From: Thermomicrobiales bacterium
GTDB lineage: Bacteria; Chloroflexota; Chloroflexia; Thermomicrobiales; UBA6265
Length of the DNA: 64,000 bases
NCBI GenBank assembly: GCA_023957015.1
Contig: JAMLHR010000007.1
Location: 1 to 64,000, forward strand
Reading direction: 5' to 3'
This document shows positions 1 through 8,782 of this stretch, one piece after another. Made by a program: the position numbers and the translations under genes. The first letter of the stretch is position 1, and every line of letters begins with the position of its first letter. A model generated the notes under the pieces. It was not told the origin of the DNA. It worked only from the letters and a program-made list of their open reading frames with translations, and did no database searches.

Positions 1-1862
1 CATCAGTAATCGCTCTGTTTGAAACCAAGCAGCGGCTTGAGGTCCCATTGTTCCAACGACGCTACGTCTGGGAGGAGACTCAGCAATGGGCTCCATTATG
101 GGAAGACATCGAGATCAAGTTCGTTGATCACATTGAAGGAAACTCCGACGCGCCGGTGCATTTCCTAGGTGCGATGGTTCTCGATCAGAAGTTAACCCCT
201 GCAACCCACGTCGCCAAACGGCAGATCATCGACGGTCAGCAGAGGCTGACCACGTTCCAGATATTCCTAGCAGCGTTCGCAGATCTTTGTCAGGCGCACC
301 AAATAGATGATCTTGCAAAAGAGGTTCGCAACTATCTTCTGAACACCGGCATGATGAAAGAACCAGACGTGGAGAAATTCAAGATCTGGCCAACTATTCA
401 GGATCGAAAGGACTTTGCAAACGTAATCGAAGCAGGGTCTGTCGTAAAACTTGAGGAACGCTACCCATTGCAGAAAAAGAAATGGGCTAGAACTCCTGAT
501 CCACGTCCGCGCATGGTAGAAGCTTACCTATTCTTCGCACGAATGCTGAATGGCTTTTTCCTGGGAGAAGAAGATGCACCGCCCATCGGTGCCGAGTACA
601 GTCTCCGTGACCGACTGGAAGCGTCGTATCAAGCTCTGAAATCATCTCTCCAGGTTGTCGTAATTGATCTTGATCCGAATGATGATGCGCAAATCATCTT
701 CGAGACCCTCAACGCTAGAGGAGAGCCGCTTCTCCCTGCTGATCTCTTGAGAAATTACGTATTTTTGAGAGTGTCACGAGGCGGGGGGAATGCTGAAGAA
801 CTGTACAAACAGTACTGGAAAGACTTCGACAGCGATTATTGGCGAGAAGAAATAGGTTCTGGACGATTTCGCCGCCCCCGAAGCGATCTGTTCATTCAGT
901 ACTTTCTGGAAAGCCAGACAAACACTGATATCTCACCCAAGCATGTGTATGCCGAATACAAGCACTGGTCCGGTAATCATCCAGAAAACGTGACCGTCGA
1001 ACATGAACTCGCAATGCTGGCAAAGAATCGAGAGAACTTCGCACGTATTCAGTCCGCCGACGTCGAAGATCCGCTGTATTCGTTCTTCAGGTTCGCCTCA
1101 GTGTTCGAAATTGGTACGGTGAATCCTCTTTACCTATCGATGTTGGGACGCAAAGTGCCCGAGAACGAACTTCGCCTGATATCCGGGCACATTGAGTCGT
1201 ATCTTATGCGAAGAGCGATCTGTGGGTTGTCTACCAAGAACTACAGTAGGGTTTTCCTACGACTCAACCAGGTACTTCGGGAAGAAATTCCTACCGGTGA
1301 GCTTGTTGCCGATCACCTCATCTCCCTCTCCGGATTACCACATATATGGCCTAGTGATCAGGAAGTAAGAGAAGCCATCCTAAATAACCCTTTCTATACC
1401 CAGATGAATCAGCAGCGACTCGCTTATCTGCTTGGCAGAATAAGCGACAGAATGCAAACCGCTGGAATGGAGCACCTGGCTATCAGGGATAGGATGACCA
1501 TTGAGCATATCCTCCCACAGTCTTGGACCGAGCACTGGAGTTTAGGAGATGGAAGCAAGGGATACAACAGGGAGGAGCTTGAAACTGCGCAAATCGATGA
1601 TCCGGTCGCACTAGCATCCATTCTAAGAAACGACTATGTGAACCGCTTGGGCAATCTCACGTTGCTCACGTCTCCACTTAACTCAGCACAGTCAAACTCT
1701 AGCTGGCATGTAAAGAAACCGCTGATGGCATCGCATTCACTACTGCCCATGAACGCAAATTTACAGAGATTCCAGCAATGGAGCGAGTCCGCTATCGATT
1801 CGAGGGCTGAGGAAATGGTTGAGATATGCCAGATGGAATGGCCTAGACCGGTGAGAGCGTAA
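1..1862 (+). CDS. DUF262/DUF1524 (GmrSD-like) protein, 5' end outside the window
   Basis: The reading frame is open from base 3, so the gene starts before the window; the TTG at 48 is internal because the family-typical lead-in ETKQRLEVPLFQRRYVW begins upstream of it. Seen: the N-terminal DUF262 (ParB-like) signature QRRYVW, then IIDGQQRLTT and FETLNARGEPL, and a C-terminal DUF1524 HNH-type region with TIEHILPQSW and RLGNLTLLTSPLN. Known: this domain pair occurs in GmrSD-type modification-dependent restriction enzymes, where DUF262 binds or hydrolyses nucleotide and DUF1524 cleaves DNA. Inference: a defence-type DNA endonuclease, single-chain form. No methylase or other defence partner is seen downstream; the left neighbour is not visible. 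Confidence 0.85.
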   Translation, partial: SVIALFETKQRLEVPLFQRRYVWEETQQWAPLWEDIEIKFVDHIEGNSDAPVHFLGAMVLDQKLTPATHVAKRQIIDGQQRLTTFQIFLAAFADLCQAHQIDDLAKEVRNYLLNTGMMKEPDVEKFKIWPTIQDRKDFANVIEAGSVVKLEERYPLQKKKWARTPDPRPRMVEAYLFFARMLNGFFLGEEDAPPIGAEYSLRDRLEASYQALKSSLQVVVIDLDPNDDAQIIFETLNARGEPLLPADLLRNYVFLRVSRGGGNAEELYKQYWKDFDSDYWREEIGSGRFRRPRSDLFIQYFLESQTNTDISPKHVYAEYKHWSGNHPENVTVEHELAMLAKNRENFARIQSADVEDPLYSFFRFASVFEIGTVNPLYLSMLGRKVPENELRLISGHIESYLMRRAICGLSTKNYSRVFLRLNQVLREEIPTGELVADHLISLSGLPHIWPSDQEVREAILNNPFYTQMNQQRLAYLLGRISDRMQTAGMEHLAIRDRMTIEHILPQSWTEHWSLGDGSKGYNREELETAQIDDPVALASILRNDYVNRLGNLTLLTSPLNSAQSNSSWHVKKPLMASHSLLPMNANLQRFQQWSESAIDSRAEEMVEICQMEWPRPVRA

Positions 1863-1939
1863 AATCCTGATACACTTGTTTCGCCAGCCGTTCTGCTGGG
1901 GATGTGTTGTGTCATGAATGGTAAAGGAGTTCAGGGTAC

Positions 1940-2170
1940 ATGCCCGTCTATCAGTATCGCGGCACCGAATGTGATCATGAGTTTGAGATGCGGCAGAGTT
2001 TCGGAGATCCGATCACGACATGCACCGTCTGCGGCAAACCCGTGCGTCGGGTGATCCATGCTTCACCGGTGGTGTTCGCTGGATCTCGGCTGGTATATCG
2101 GATGACTCGTCCGACCTCCGACCCCAAAGGTGGCGTTCAGGACGTGAGCAAAAAAGGCGGATACCACTGA
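1940..2170 (+). CDS. FmdB-family zinc-ribbon protein, frame-disrupted
   Basis: Starts MPVYQYRGTECDHEFE, the FmdB/CxxC regulatory-protein signature (usually MPxYEYRCxxCGHEFE). The first zinc-knuckle Cys is Gly here (GGC for TGC); the second pair CTVCGKPVRR is intact. The frame looks broken. Dropping one base near 2086, 2101 and 2111 restores the family-like segment GSGWYIDDSPTSDPKGG. Dropping one A from the A6 run near 2150-2156 joins a Thr/Ser/Pro/Lys/Asp-rich tail that stays open to a TAG at 2265-2267. As written the ORF stops at 2170. Members are small putative regulators of uncertain function. The lost Cys plus indels suggest either decay or poor sequence quality; cysS just downstream shows the same pattern. 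Confidence 0.75.
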   Translation: MPVYQYRGTECDHEFEMRQSFGDPITTCTVCGKPVRRVIHASPVVFAGSRLVYRMTRPTSDPKGGVQDVSKKGGYH

Positions 2171-2419
2171 GACGAAGAAGGACGACGACGCCTCCACATC
2201 AACCACGACGAAGGAATCGTCAACTCCTGCGCCAGCACCCATCGCTGCCGCACCATCAGCCGAGTAGCGGAATGACTTTGACAGCGCACGCCAGCACCAT
2301 CACTCATAGCGAATACAGTTCGCGTGCGTTCACCTGCGTCTGCACATTGGGGTGCGTCGCCTAACGACGTTACCCCGCGCCCACCTTCACCGATGTCGTT
2401 TTCGATGAGGAGTCTACAG

Positions 2420-3826
2420 ATGCCAGACCAACTTTCGATTTACAACACCATGACTCGCAGCATTGAGCCGTTCGGAACAATTGAACCAGGCAAGGTACGA
2501 ATGTACGTCTGCGGTGTCACCGTCTACGACCATGCCCATATCGGCCATGGATGAGCAGCATCGCTTTTGACGCGATTCGGCGCTACCTGGAATACAGCGG
2601 TTATGAGGTCACTTACGCGCAGAACTTCACCGATATCGATGACAAGATCATCAATCGGTCCGCTGAACTCGCTATCGACCCCAACGAGCTCACCCAGAGT
2701 TTGATTGACACCTGGGACGACGAGATGTCGGCCTTCAACATCAAGAAGGCAAACAATCAATCCGCGTGCTACGCAGGAAATCCCCTTCAGGATCATCGAG
2801 ATAGTCGAGGCTTGATAGCCAACGGTCACGCCTAAGGAAGCGAACGGCGATGTGTACTTCCGCGTACGAAGCTTCGACGACTACGGCAAACTCAGTGGGC
2901 GGGACATCCAGGATCTGCTGAGTGGTGCCCGCATTGCCATCGGCGAACACAAGAACGATCCGCTCGATTTCGCTCTCTGGAAAGCCGCCAAGCCGGGGGA
3001 ACCAACCTGGGAGAGTCCCTGGAGCGATGGTCGTCCTGGCTGGCATATCGAGTGCTCGGCCATGTGCGCGCACCATCTGGGCGACCAGATCGATATCCAC
3101 GGTGGTGGCGCCGATTTGATCTTCCCCCACCATGAGAACGAGATCGCGCAATCGGAAGCATTCTTCGGTCACGATTTCTTCGCGCGCTACTGGATGCACA
3201 ACGGCCTGGTTCAGCTCGGCGGCGAGAAGATGTCGAAGTCGATCGGGAATATCGTTCGACTGAAGGAGATTGTCGACAGCGGCAAGGCGATGGCATTCCG
3301 CCTGCAGGTACTGCAATCACACTATCGCATGCCCTTGACCTGGACTGCGGAGAGTCTGGACGCGGCCCAGAACGGACTCGATCGCATGCGAGCTGCAGCA
3401 TCACCGCTGCCGGTGAAATCCGCCGACGATCACGACGCCGAACTCGACGCTCTGGTGGTCGCCACGAATGAAGCCTTCCATGCCGCTATGCGCAACGATT
3501 TCGATACACCGATCGCGGTGGCACAGCTTTTCGAGTTGGCACGGACGATCAACCGAAATCGCACGAACGATCAATTCAACGCCTCGGTCGAAGACGCTCG
3601 CTTGAAACTGATCGAACTGGCCGAGATCCTCGGTCTCGACCTGAGCGAGCCAACGACTGAGTCGCTCACCGATGCGGCACCGTTTATCGATCTTCTCGTT
3701 GAGCTTCGTGCTGAGCTTCGTACCGCCAAGCAATTCGCGCTGGCTGATTCCGTGCGAGATCGCCTCGCTGACCTTGGAGTAACCATTGAGGACACCCGAC
3801 AAGGGACGATCTGGAAATCGTCCTAA
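2420..3826 (+). pseudogene. cysS: Cysteinyl-tRNA synthetase, cysS, interrupted by four single-base frameshifts
   Basis: Charges tRNA-Cys with cysteine in the cytoplasm. ATG 2420 follows GAGGAG at a normal distance. Class I signatures are visible across frames: [26 protein letters not shown], the zinc-site region GWHIECSAM and HHENEIAQSE, and KMSKS near 3231-3245. Four indels interrupt the frame: a lost base near 2550 (stop right after HIGHG), an extra A near 2752-2756, a lost base near 2810 and an extra base near 2833-2836. Restoring them gives continuous family sequence (KKANINPRATQEIPF, then EIVEGLIANGHAYEANGD). From 2837 to 3826 the frame is intact and ends normally. The four shifts cancel out. 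Either the consensus is wrong here or this copy is inactive; no second copy lies in the window. Confidence 0.88.
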
Positions 3827-4718
3827 TACATCCCAATCAGGACAACGCAGTGCGCCCCAGCGTAATGGTCGACCACCGCAGGGTGGTGGTCGCGGACCGC
3901 GACCGACGGACGCTACGCGGCGTCCGGAAGGCGCTGCAGCCACACCACCGCGACCAGCGCGGAAACGCAGTCCCGGCATCCAGATCAAGGGTGATCTGCT
4001 CTATGGCCGCAATGCGGTGCGTGAATCACTGCGCGCAAACAAGCGAGCGTTCACGCGCATGTTCCTCGCAGATGGTGTGAAGGAAGACGAGCGCATCGAC
4101 GAGACGCTGGAGCTTGCGAAGGATCGTGGTGCGATCCTGGAGCGGGTTCCACGCATGATGCTGGACGATCTCACCCGCGGTGGCAATCACCAGGGAGTCG
4201 CCGTTGAGGCTGGGGAGTTCCCATACGCCGAACTCGAGGATATCATCGAGGCTGAAGGCACCATCCTGATCTCGGATCATCTCAATGATCCCCAGAACTT
4301 CGGCACGCTGATTCGCGCGGCGGATGCAGCGGGAGTTGCCGGTATCGTGCTACCTCAGGATCGTTCCGTCAGTGTCACACCGGCGGTGGTTAACTCCTCC
4401 GCCGGTGCGGTCGAGCATCTGCTCGTGGCGCAGACACCAAATCTGGCGCGGGCGCTGGACAAAATCGAGGAGTCTGGTCGCTGGATCATCGGTTTGGACG
4501 AGGATGAGACCGGCAACAACATCTTCACGGTTGATGTGCCGACTCCGGTGGGATTGGTGCTCGGTGCCGAAGGCAGTGGTCTCAGCCCAATCGTGCGCAA
4601 GCGCTGTCAGGTGATTCTCAGCCTGCCGATGCGTGGTCACGTGGACTCGCTGAACGCCGCCACGGCGGGATCAATCGTGTTGTACGACTTGCTCCGACGC
4701 GAGTTGACACAGGCGTAA
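3786..4718 (+). CDS. rlmB: 23S rRNA 2'-O-ribose methyltransferase, RlmB/TrmH (SpoU) family
   Basis: SPOUT methyltransferase that uses AdoMet to methylate a ribose 2'-OH in rRNA (G2251 for RlmB of E. coli). Seen: an N-terminal Arg/Pro/Gly-rich disordered extension of about 60 residues, a substrate-binding domain from LLYGRNAVRESL, and the SpoU motifs NDPQNFGTLIRAADAAG, VLGAEGSGLS and LPMRGHVDSLNAATAGSI that form the knotted AdoMet site. The chosen TTG start has GGAG six bases upstream and overlaps the 3' end of cysS by 41 bases, so the two are probably translationally coupled; cysS-rlmB adjacency is common in bacteria. The basic extension is longer than in most relatives and may bind RNA. Confidence 0.93.
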   Translation: MRTPDKGRSGNRPNTSQSGQRSAPQRNGRPPQGGGRGPRPTDATRRPEGAAATPPRPARKRSPGIQIKGDLLYGRNAVRESLRANKRAFTRMFLADGVKEDERIDETLELAKDRGAILERVPRMMLDDLTRGGNHQGVAVEAGEFPYAELEDIIEAEGTILISDHLNDPQNFGTLIRAADAAGVAGIVLPQDRSVSVTPAVVNSSAGAVEHLLVAQTPNLARALDKIEESGRWIIGLDEDETGNNIFTVDVPTPVGLVLGAEGSGLSPIVRKRCQVILSLPMRGHVDSLNAATAGSIVLYDLLRRELTQA

Positions 4719-4734
4719 ACCACAACTGAAATCT

Positions 4735-4770
4735 ACGCAAAAGGGCGGTCAAATGACCACCCTTTTGCGT
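4735..4770. terminator. Bidirectional terminator between rlmB and mutS2
   Basis: Inverted repeat with 16-base arms starting ACGCAAAAGGGCGGTC, loop AAAT and one G-T mismatch. The A- and T-rich outer ends give a U-tract in both directions, which suits the convergent genes on either side. Confidence 0.88.
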
Positions 4771-4783
4771 TCGCTGATCCCGA

Positions 4784-7207
4784 TTACGTCTGGCGCAGAT
4801 GCACCACCGTTGCGCCATCGCCACCCTCATTGGGACGGGCGGTCTCGGCGCGAGAGACAGCTGGATTCCCCTTCAACAGATCGCGCACGACGGTCCGCAA
4901 CGCGCCAGTGCCTTTTCCGTGGATGATACTCACCATCGGCATACCCATCAGATAGGCATCATTCACATAGCTATCCACAATCGGCGGAATCTCATCGACG
5001 CGCTTGCCGCGAATATCCAACTCCAGTGGCATCGTGCCCATGGCAGCCACGCGCTCGCGGGCGATAGAAGCGGAGGTCTGCGTTTTCTGCTCGGATTGCT
5101 TCGCTTTTCCGATCCGCTCCAGCGAAGCCAGAGGCTGTCGCACCTTCATGCTCCCCATCAGCACCTCCGCCGACTCGGCATCGATACTGACCACGTCACC
5201 AAGCTCATCGAAAGCAAGCACGCGCACACGATCGCCGGGACGAATCGGGGCTTTATCGATCTGCACCTGCGGCTTCGGTGTGGCTTTCCGTTTCTGAACC
5301 TCCCTCACCTGCTCCTGGGCAGCACGAATCTGACGCGCGGTCTCGACCCGATCAGGTAGTTCACCGATGCCACTCCTCTTGATGCGGTTGATCTCACGAG
5401 CAGCCTCGCGGGCATCGCTCAACTCCGCCTCGACCTCAGCGATCGCTTCAGCCCGAGCCTGACGCTTGATCTCCTCCGCCTCACGGAGGACACGGGCGGC
5501 GCGACGACGGAGCTCACGCGCGTCATCATCCGCCTGCTTCGCCTTCGCCAGCTCGGTGGAGATGTCATCACGGCGAGTGCGGATATCATCGATCAGCTGT
5601 TGCGCATCCTCATCGTCCGGATCAAGCATGGCGCTAGCCGCATCGACAACGCGCTTCGGCATACCCAGTCGCGCTGCAATCGAGAGCGCGTTTGACTTAC
5701 CGGGCACACCGATCATCAGGCGATAGGTGGGGCGCAACGACGCCAGATCGAACTCGACGCTGGCGTTCTCCACACCGCGGGTGGCATAGGCATATGCCTT
5801 TACCTCGGAATAGTGCGTTGTCGCAATCACCATCGCGCGCTTGGAGAGTAGATCGCCGATAATCGCGCGAGCCAGGGCCGAACCTTCTTGCGGATCAGTA
5901 CCGGCTCCAACCTCATCCAGCAATACCAGACTGTCACTATGGACGTTCTCCAGCATGCCGATGATATTTGTGATGTGGGAGCTGAATGTACTCAGACTCT
6001 GCTCGATACTCTGCTCATCGCCGATATCAACGTAGATATCGGCGAACACGCTAATCACCGAACGATCATCGGCCGGAATGAAGAGTCCGGACTGTGCCAT
6101 CACCGTCAGCAAACCAACCGTTTTCAAGGCAACGGTCTTTCCACCGGTATTCGGTCCGGTGATAAGTAGTACGCGGAACTTGTCACCGATCTCGATATCG
6201 GTTGGCACCACTTTACGTTGATCCAGCAATGGATGGCGAGCACGATCAAGCCGTATGTATTGCGTTGGATGGCGGGCATCGGTATCGCGCACGCGCTCAC
6301 CCTTGTTTCCGCGATGTACCGCTGGCCGGGTCGCCTCCATCTTGGTGGCGAGACGAGCCTTGGCGACGGCAAGATCGATCTGAGCCAGCGCCATCACCAT
6401 TCGCAGCAATCCATCGGCACTGTCCCCGACCTTGCCGCTGATCACATCAAGGATGCGATCAACCTCGCGTTGTTCCTCCAATTGTTGCTCGCGCCACCGG
6501 TTGTTGAGCTCAACAACATCAAAAGGCTCGATGAAAAGCGTCTGTCCGCTTGCGGAGGTATCGTGCACGATCCCCTTGATCAAGCTGCGAGCATCAGCCC
6601 GTACCGGGATGACATACCGTCCATCCCGCATCGTGATGATGTTTTCCTGCAATGCGCTGGAGTGGCGGCTACCGGAGAGGAAACTCTGCAGGCGATCGTG
6701 CAAACGACTATGGGCAATGCGCACCGCCTGGCGGATACGTCCCAGTGCCGGACTGGCACTATCCAACACGTCCCCTCGTGGGCCAATCGTGCGATTGAGA
6801 TCAGCCTCCAGCGTGCTGAAGTTCTCTATACTCTCAGCGAACTCCTGCAGATGGGGATAACGCTCGTGGGCATCCGGAAGCTTGCGAAAGTGGTTCCTCA
6901 GGTCACGGGAAGCTCGCAATGTATCGATTAGCGTCAGCAGTTCGGCTGGCTGAATCCGAAATCCCTTGGTGCTCTTGGTTATCAAGTCACGAATATCGCG
7001 GGCACCACCAATGGAGAAAGCCGGAAACTGCACCAGCAGCTCACTTGCCTCCGAGGTGGTGGCCAATAGGGTCTCCACAAGTTGCGGATTGGATGTTGGC
7101 CGGATCCCACCTGCCATCTCGGTAGCCACGGAATAACGGCACTCGCGCGCCAGCATCTCCAGGATGCGACCGAACTCTAGTTTTCCAAGTGTGTGATCAG
7201 TAATCAT
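4784..7207 (-). CDS. mutS2: Endonuclease MutS2
   Basis: MutS-family ATPase with a C-terminal Smr nuclease domain. In bacteria MutS2 limits recombination or acts as a ribosome-collision rescue factor. Seen in 807 residues: N-terminal core and lever domains, Walker A GPNTGGKT at about 351-358, Walker B LVLLDEVGAGTDP, a long Arg/Glu-rich coiled coil, and a Smr domain in the last 80 residues with LDIRG (usually LDLRG) and HGKGTGALR. The mismatch-recognition domain of MutS is absent, as expected for MutS2. It diverges from lexA across a 164-base gap. No strong ribosome-binding site is visible before the ATG. Length is typical of the family. Confidence 0.96.
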   Translation of the reverse strand: MITDHTLGKLEFGRILEMLARECRYSVATEMAGGIRPTSNPQLVETLLATTSEASELLVQFPAFSIGGARDIRDLITKSTKGFRIQPAELLTLIDTLRASRDLRNHFRKLPDAHERYPHLQEFAESIENFSTLEADLNRTIGPRGDVLDSASPALGRIRQAVRIAHSRLHDRLQSFLSGSRHSSALQENIITMRDGRYVIPVRADARSLIKGIVHDTSASGQTLFIEPFDVVELNNRWREQQLEEQREVDRILDVISGKVGDSADGLLRMVMALAQIDLAVAKARLATKMEATRPAVHRGNKGERVRDTDARHPTQYIRLDRARHPLLDQRKVVPTDIEIGDKFRVLLITGPNTGGKTVALKTVGLLTVMAQSGLFIPADDRSVISVFADIYVDIGDEQSIEQSLSTFSSHITNIIGMLENVHSDSLVLLDEVGAGTDPQEGSALARAIIGDLLSKRAMVIATTHYSEVKAYAYATRGVENASVEFDLASLRPTYRLMIGVPGKSNALSIAARLGMPKRVVDAASAMLDPDDEDAQQLIDDIRTRRDDISTELAKAKQADDDARELRRRAARVLREAEEIKRQARAEAIAEVEAELSDAREAAREINRIKRSGIGELPDRVETARQIRAAQEQVREVQKRKATPKPQVQIDKAPIRPGDRVRVLAFDELGDVVSIDAESAEVLMGSMKVRQPLASLERIGKAKQSEQKTQTSASIARERVAAMGTMPLELDIRGKRVDEIPPIVDSYVNDAYLMGMPMVSIIHGKGTGALRTVVRDLLKGNPAVSRAETARPNEGGDGATVVHLRQT

Positions 7208-7283
7208 GATTGGTTCTCAACGCCAGTTACCAGATGCAGACATGGCGGTATTATCGTAAATCGAACAGATGATCTGAATTTCA

Positions 7284-7313
7284 TTGACACGAACAAGTGT
7301 TCGCCCCTATACT
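7284..7313 (+). promoter_or_regulatory. lexA promoter with a perfect SOS box in the spacer
   Basis: TTGACA (7284-7289) and TATACT (7308-7313) are 18 bases apart. The spacer contains CGAACAAGTGTTCG at 7290-7303, an exact match to the Gram-positive/Actinobacterial LexA consensus CGAAC-N4-GTTCG. LexA bound here would cover the promoter, so autorepression is very likely. A half-site CGAAC lies at 7262-7266. Confidence 0.9.
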
Positions 7314-7371
7314 CGCAGTGTCGATATGTCACGAGTCAGCCTGTATGGCTCCGCACGATGAGGCACTGACC

Positions 7372-8013
7372 ATGAAGAAGCTATCGGAACGCCAGCAAGC
7401 TGTGCTTGATTATATCGCGGCCTTCCTCGATCAGAATGACTATCCTCCCACCATCCGCGATATCAAGAACGATCTCGGCATCTCCTCCACCAGCGTCGTC
7501 GATTACAACCTGAAGGTGCTGGAGGAACGTGACCTGATTCGGAGAAACCGCAATATCTCGCGAGGTATCGAGTTGGTCGGTCGTGTACCTCAACGTGCGG
7601 GTAACACCGTTTCGGTCAAGATCGTTGGTCAGATTGCCGCCGGTCTCCCGATCGAAGTACCGGAGGTCTTCTCCCCAGACGATGTCCTTGGCCGGGTTGA
7701 GGTTAGTCCGGAGATCGCACCACGCGGTGGCGAGGACCTCTTCGCCCTGAAGGTCAAGGGACTCTCGATGATCGACGCTCTCATCAACGATGGCGATATC
7801 GTGGTGCTGCGGCAACAGAGCACGTGCGAGAACGGTGAAACCGTCGCAGTTTGGTTGGAAGCTGAGCGCGAAACAACATTGAAGAAGCTGTATCGGGAGG
7901 GAGCGATGATTCGCCTCCAGCCCGCCAATGTCACCATGGATCCCATCTACACCTCGGCCGAGAACGTCCGCATCCAGGGCAAGCTCGTCGGTGTCGTCAG
8001 GCAGATTGATTAG
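7372..8013 (+). CDS. lexA: LexA repressor
   Basis: SOS repressor that cleaves itself when RecA-ssDNA filaments form. The ATG at 7372 is preferred over upstream in-frame starts because the promoter and SOS box lie at 7284-7313, and an AGG lies eight bases before it. Seen in 213 residues: N-terminal winged helix starting MKKLSERQQAVLDYI with the recognition region ISSTSVVDYNLKVLEE; the Ala90-Gly91 cleavage site in GQIAAGLP; catalytic Ser132 in GLSM and Lys171 in TTLKKLY. The helix-turn-helix segment SSTSVVDYNLKVL departs from the canonical TPPAVHQHLKALE, although the operator is canonical. Transcribed away from mutS2. Confidence 0.95.
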   Translation: MKKLSERQQAVLDYIAAFLDQNDYPPTIRDIKNDLGISSTSVVDYNLKVLEERDLIRRNRNISRGIELVGRVPQRAGNTVSVKIVGQIAAGLPIEVPEVFSPDDVLGRVEVSPEIAPRGGEDLFALKVKGLSMIDALINDGDIVVLRQQSTCENGETVAVWLEAERETTLKKLYREGAMIRLQPANVTMDPIYTSAENVRIQGKLVGVVRQID

Positions 8014-8039
8014 CACTCCCGAACGTGATCAGTCATGGC

Positions 8040-8075
8040 GTGCGACAGTTCCCGTATAATCGAGAACTGTCGCAC
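8040..8075. promoter_or_regulatory. Perfect 12-base inverted repeat enclosing a TATAAT
   Basis: Arms GTGCGACAGTTC (8040-8051) and GAACTGTCGCAC (8064-8075) are exact reverse complements; the 12-base loop contains TATAAT (8055-8060). It lies 27 bases after lexA and 33 bases before the next start. It could be a lexA terminator (a GTTTT follows) or an operator over the -10 box of the downstream gene, or both. No good -35 is visible. Confidence 0.6.
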
Positions 8076-8107
8076 TGGTGTTTTCGGCATCTCAACAGGA
8101 CGCGCCC

Positions 8108-8725
8108 ATGTTCACTCTCTTTCTCACCGGGATCGGATTGTCCGCGAGCGCGGGGCTGAATGCCTATTTCCCGCTCCTCATCCTGGCACTGGCCGATAGG
8201 GCAACGAATCTCGTCAACCTCCCTACGCCGTATAACTGGCTTTCCTCCAATACAGGCTTGTTGGTGATCCTGATCCTGCTGTCGCTGGAGTTGGTGCCGG
8301 ACAAGATCGCCAAGATCGACCATCTGAGTGACCTCGTCCACACCGCCATCCGGCCCGGTGCTGCCGCGCTGGCGTTTATGGCAGTGGCGCACCAGAACGA
8401 ACATATCCATCTGGTCACCGCCATGCTCTTCGGCCTTGTCATCGGTGGCGCCGTACATTGGCTCAAGGCCTCGTCCAGGCCACAGATCACCGAATCCACG
8501 CGAGGATTGGGAAATCCGATCATCAGTCTGCTGGAGGACATGCTTTCGGGGACGCTGGCACTCATCGCCATTTTCCTGCCGTATGGCGTCATCGTCATAC
8601 TCCCGCTCGGATTCTGGTACCTGCACCGTACTTACCAGCGAATGCAACGTGGGGAGACGCGGATTCTGCAACCATTCAAGACCGTAATGGAAGCCGCACC
8701 GGCTGGCGATGTCGACCAAAGTTGA
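8108..8725 (+). CDS. DUF4126 family membrane protein
   Basis: Integral membrane protein of unknown function, 205 residues. The first 15 residues (FLTGIGLSASAGLNAYFPLL) match the DUF4126 signature of a Gly/Ala-rich first helix containing GLNAY. About five hydrophobic segments are visible: residues 1-20, 45-65, 85-105, 110-125 and a long C-terminal one around 150-180. The ATG at 8108 has AGGA about eight bases upstream, so the earlier in-frame start at 8078 is unlikely. It follows lexA but is separated by the palindromic element at 8040-8075. The dnaJ promoter overlaps its stop codon. No catalytic motif is seen. Confidence 0.82.
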   Translation: MFTLFLTGIGLSASAGLNAYFPLLILALADRATNLVNLPTPYNWLSSNTGLLVILILLSLELVPDKIAKIDHLSDLVHTAIRPGAAALAFMAVAHQNEHIHLVTAMLFGLVIGGAVHWLKASSRPQITESTRGLGNPIISLLEDMLSGTLALIAIFLPYGVIVILPLGFWYLHRTYQRMQRGETRILQPFKTVMEAAPAGDVDQS

Positions 8726-8751
8726 CACGAACCGACTCAACTATGTAGAAT
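8722..8751 (+). promoter_or_regulatory. Probable sigma-70-type promoter of the dnaJ-like gene
   Basis: TTGACA at 8722-8727 and TAGAAT at 8746-8751, spacing 18. The -35 overlaps the stop codon of the DUF4126 gene. No CIRCE or HAIR operator is visible nearby. Confidence 0.7.
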
Positions 8752-8782
8752 GACTACAGTTAAGTACGACTGAGGAGTCACC

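Noticed and set aside
2271-2419. Possible T-box or other leader before cysS
   Set aside because: About 150 bases without specifier loop, T-box sequence or terminator that I could recognise; the area also has doubtful sequence quality.
7297-7371. Upstream extension of lexA (25 residues)
   Set aside because: Would begin inside the SOS box and promoter; the ATG at 7372 fits the family N-terminus.
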